From the NCBI GenBank assembly GCA_036897485.1, contig JAYMTF010001601.1:1-22297 (forward strand): a stretch of 22,297 bases of DNA, written 5' to 3'. The stretch is from Pelargonium nanum. Its lineage: Eukaryota > Streptophyta > Magnoliopsida > Geraniales > Geraniaceae. The notes beneath the pieces were generated by a model. That model saw only the letters and a program-made list of their open reading frames with translations, was not told where the DNA came from and did not search any database. The position numbers were made by a program, and so were the translations under genes. Positions within the stretch are counted from its first letter, which is position 1; each line of letters begins with the position of its first letter. Below are positions 20,881 through 22,297 of the stretch, piece after piece.

Positions 20881-22297
20881 AATTATACTTCTAAACTGTA
20901 AAAGTGGTTGCTATATATTGAGATTGATATTTCTAATACTTTCTCGTCAAGTACAAAAACATATAGTATATCAGTTGGTGTATCTCACCCATTGCCTCAA
21001 TTAGCTGAATGTTGTTTTGGCCTCTTGGCCCAGGCTTCTTGCTGTCTTGTACTTTTTTTTCTCTGAGTTTTTATAAAGTACCGCTTGCCTAATAAAATTT
21101 TAAAATAAAATATATAGAAAAAAATTTAACAAACTCGCACATATAAGACTAAATGTAAATTTCATCCACCTTCTCTGCAACTCTATTTTAGAGTTGCAAA
21201 ATGTCAAAACTTATTGGTTACTTTCAATCAATGTTCATAAATGTGATTGTCTGCCCATCTATCACCAACAAAGTAGAGAAACATTAAAATTTTGTTTGCC
21301 AACCAGCCATTGCTCATTTGCTCCCAGAAAAATAGAAAACATCCATGTCCCTTGAATAACTGATAATGCATTCGCAAGAGACATGTTAATGGAATTCCTT
21401 ATTTTATTTTTAGTAAGAGGGTTGTGAAATGAAGAAGTGGTATATAGCTTAAAAAAATGTTAGGATATAGTAGTACAGTTTATGGAAGAATGCATTCTAT
21501 TATTGTCTCTCTGTCTATAGTAATAGAACTACACATCTTATCTAAAATCTATTTTATTAATATATATCTGGCTTTTACAAGTTATTGGAACGATTACATT
21601 TGACAATACAGACAGCTCAAATGTTTTATTTTAGTTTCCTAAGTATCTACCTAGTTTTAATTTGTTCTCGTAATTGCGTAAACTTGTTTTGAATTGGTAC
21701 AGTTAGTTATATTGGAGTGGAGTTAGATTAAAATATCGCGACCTTTATTTAACTTTTCTTATAAAACAATATGATGATGTGGTATGTATGTTGATAAAGT
21801 GACGTTCATATCAACACTATTGTTTCCCCTAAAAAATATGACATCGTCTCTCCGCATATGTTTCATTTATTGCAATAGCATGTGCTAAGTTATTGTCACG
21901 TGAACATCACATCGTTAATTTGCTTCACAAAATACATATTTAAAAATAAACGTCAACACATATGATTAGTTTAATAGAACAGTTACGAGTTGATCCCAAT
22001 ATAAAATGACAAAGGTGAGTCCAAACCAATTAATTTTTGGCTTAGATTAAGCCATTAATGAGGTGATGAAACATCATTGAAAATCATGATTTCGGGCGGG
22101 TCGCGGCGCTCCAACTAACTCACTTGAGTGGGTATGGATGAAATTTAATGAAGTATATCATCACCTTATTGAATTGATTTAGCCTAATTTAAATTTTTTT
22201 GGCTCATATTTTTTTTCTCGTATAAAATAAAGGAAAAGTATTTTTCCATGTATAGTTTTTTACATGTATTTCACATGTATTTGATATTGCTAGTGAA
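20881..22297. other. AT-rich intergenic region to the end of the window
   Basis: No coding exon, RNA gene or transposon boundary could be supported. A G-box core CACGTG lies at about 21898-21903 and a short GC-rich patch at about 22094-22115; neither has context that gives it meaning. Confidence 0.45.

Noticed and set aside
21775..21925. Imperfect inverted similarity around GTGACGTTCA and CACGTGAACATCAC as transposon ends
   Set aside because: Too many mismatches and no target duplication.
22090..22130. GC-rich patch as the first exon of a further gene
   Set aside because: No open frame or splice signal of convincing length before the window ends.

Overview
This is nuclear DNA from a flowering plant, almost certainly a eudicot. 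It carries spliced genes with GT-AG introns, AT-rich intergenic DNA, decayed transposable elements and a degraded piece of plastid ribosomal DNA. I rebuilt four protein-coding genes by joining exons whose reading phases match at every junction; the species cannot be named from the sequence.

Layout. (1) 924-5465, minus strand: RAR1, a zinc-binding CHORD co-chaperone for NLR immune receptors. It has six exons, one of them only 3 nt long, and its introns hold a tRNA-derived SINE and a very small poly(A) insertion. (2) 6939-8637, plus strand: a plastid-targeted NEET protein with a CDGSH iron-sulfur domain, in two exons, head to head with RAR1 across about 1.5 kb. (3) 8946-9198: a decayed nuclear copy of part of the plastid 16S rRNA gene. 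(4) 10029-15682, plus strand: a 14-exon nucleolar DEAD-box RNA helicase of the RH7/PRH75 (Gu/DDX21-like) type, with an antisense LINE reverse-transcriptase fragment in intron 7. (5) 15990-16414: tandem and foldback palindromic repeats. (6) 16919-18959, plus strand: a six-exon cytochrome P450, probably CYP704 family. (7) 19639-20870: a non-autonomous Mutator-like element with long terminal inverted repeats and a perfect 10-bp target duplication. The remaining stretches (1-923, 5703-6938, 18960-19628, 20881-22297) show no gene I can support.

The genes are not an operon and do unrelated jobs: immune receptor folding, plastid Fe-S/iron homeostasis, ribosome biogenesis and probably fatty-acid oxidation. 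In Arabidopsis, RAR1 (At5g51700) and NEET (At5g51720) also lie very close together, as I recall, so this half of the window looks like an old conserved neighbourhood. The most striking observation is the 3-nt exon in RAR1. It supplies one glycine and restores the zinc-ligand spacing of the first CHORD domain. I found no wholly new multi-gene system.
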